Assembly: GCA_965262775.1 (NCBI GenBank)
Contig: CBDHFT010000007.1
Location: 62,001 to 126,000 of the forward strand
Length of the DNA stretch: 64,000 nucleotides
DNA from: JASGCL01 sp965262775
GTDB lineage: Bacteria; Pseudomonadota; Alphaproteobacteria; JASGCL01
Direction of reading: 5' to 3'
The number at the start of each line of letters is the position of its first letter. Within the stretch, counting starts at the first letter, position 1. Below are positions 63,072-64,000 of this stretch, one piece after another. Position numbers and translations under genes: made by a program. The notes beneath the pieces were generated by a model. It saw only the letters and a program-made list of their open reading frames with translations, was not told the origin of the DNA and made no database searches.

Positions 63072-64000
63072 ATGAAAAATTCATCGTCCAACCCATCGCC
63101 TGCTACCCCCGCGCAACAGATTTTGCGCCGTCAGGAAGTTTTGAAAAAAAAATTAGAGCGACACGGCTTGTATCGGCGAGATTTTGAACATGATGCCTGC
63201 GGCGTGGGTATTGTCGCCGATATCAATGGCCGCCCGAGCAGGCGCGTGGTGGAAATGGGCATTGCCGCCCTGTCCGCCCTGTGGCATCGTGGCGCGGTGT
63301 CGGCCGATGGCAAAACGGGCGACGGCGCGGGGAATCAATATCGGCATCCCCACCGATTTTTTTACCCATATTATCGAAGAAATGGGTTATCAATTAAAAA
63401 CCAACAAGCCCGACAACCAATCAGAATACAAAGCCTTTGCGGTTGGTATGATATTCCTGCCGCGCACCAATTTGGAGGCCAGCGAACGCACCCGCGAAAT
63501 TATCGAAGCCGAAATTATCAAGGAAGGGTTCCGTATTTTTGGCTGGCGTCAGGTGCCGACCGATGTTTCGCACCTTGGCTCCTTGGCCATTGCCAATCGC
63601 CCTGAAATAGAACAATTGCTTATCGAAAACAGTCGACAATTTACGCCCGACAATTTTGAACGCACGCTTTATATTTTACGCCGCCGTATTGAAAAAAAAT
63701 TCTTGGCAGAAAATTTGCTTGCCAGTTATATTTGCTCCCTATCTTGCCGTTCGATTATTTATAAGGGGTTATTCCTGGCCGAGCATCTTGCGGATTTTTA
63801 CCCCGACATGCAACGTCCCGATTTCATTTCGCATTTCGCCCTTTATCATCAACGTTATTCCACCAATACTTTTCCCGCCTGGGCCTTGGCGCAACCATTT
63901 CGGGTTATCGCCCACAATGGGGAAATCAACACCCTGCCCGCCAACATCAATTGGATGAACAACCGCGAAAAAAGGATGGAGGATAATAATTTTCCCCATA
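63072..64000 (+). CDS. gltB: Glutamate synthase large subunit, N-terminal part, frameshifted, cut by right edge
   Basis: The start has a propeptide-like 40 residues and then DACGVGIVADINGRPSRR, whose Cys becomes the N-terminal nucleophile of the class II amidotransferase domain. The frame HRGAVSADGKTGDGAG is then lost at a GGGG run (63329-63332): the first frame runs to a stop at 63605, while one base less gives INIGIPTDFFTHIIEEMGY in the other frame, which stays open to the edge and reads correctly (YHQRYSTNTFPAWALAQPFR, VIAHNGEINTLPANINWM). So one extra base is the simplest explanation. Assembly error or real lesion is not decidable here. The rest of gltB is outside the window. Confidence 0.92.

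Overview
The window reads as a chromosomal segment of a free-living alphaproteobacterium of moderately low GC content. Evidence for the placement: the order rpmH-rnpA-yidC-engB, a long Rsh-type (p)ppGpp enzyme, a NADP isocitrate dehydrogenase of the eukaryote-like type, a cysteine-poor DksA of alphaproteobacterial style, a TauE/SafE permease followed by a TIGR02186-like protein, and an MttB-like methyltransferase together with a DMGDH/GcvT-type oxidoreductase. The last two are common in marine alphaproteobacteria that live on methylated amines; the marine habitat is inference. No phage, transposase, integrase or CRISPR array was seen.

Layout. 1-2.2 kb: a polyamine-type binding protein cut by the left edge, and a class III aminotransferase. 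2.3-6.9 kb: a four-gene leftward glycosyltransferase/methyltransferase operon. 7-10.3 kb: a LON-domain protein, a Bcr/CflA exporter, an Smr protein and a membrane-anchored CpxP/Spy-like protein. 10.4-21 kb: core genes (rpmH, rnpA, yidC, engB, alaS, a MATE pump, a half-MazG, rsh, acpS). 21-24.4 kb: corrinoid adenosyltransferase, small twin-TM protein, icd, asparaginase, tRNA-Ser. 24.6-30.3 kb: class II aldolase, DUF1178, FkbM methyltransferase, MttB-like methyltransferase and, divergently, a glutamine-synthetase-like ligase. 30.4-36.6 kb: ccmG-ccmH, then the rod-shape cluster mreC-mreD-mrdA-rodA and dksA. 36.8-45.6 kb: nadV, rnd-cysS, grpE, tRNA-Gln, gmhA, prfB with an intact programmed +1 frameshift, TauE/SafE, TIGR02186, grxC. 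45.7-48.1 kb: the DMGDH-like enzyme. 48.2-57.1 kb: one giant cadherin-repeat adhesin of about 2,950 residues, broken by one frameshift. 57.5-64 kb: tRNA-Phe, a WecA/MraY-like transferase, argG, a second polyamine-type binding protein, gltD and the start of gltB.

Metabolic reading (inference): two PotD-like proteins, an omega-aminotransferase, a PuuA/GlnT-like ligase, MttB-like and DMGDH-like enzymes, asparaginase and glutamate synthase together suggest a cell that scavenges polyamines, methylated amines and amides for nitrogen and one-carbon units. The glycosyl/methyl-transferase operon, the WecA-like enzyme and gmhA point to surface polysaccharide; the giant repeat protein is the most striking accessory feature.

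Three sites look like single-base indels: an A-run near 840-846, about 51530, and a G-run at 63329-63332. They break or displace otherwise good reading frames. Either the assembly carries errors or these genes are genuinely lesioned; reads would decide.
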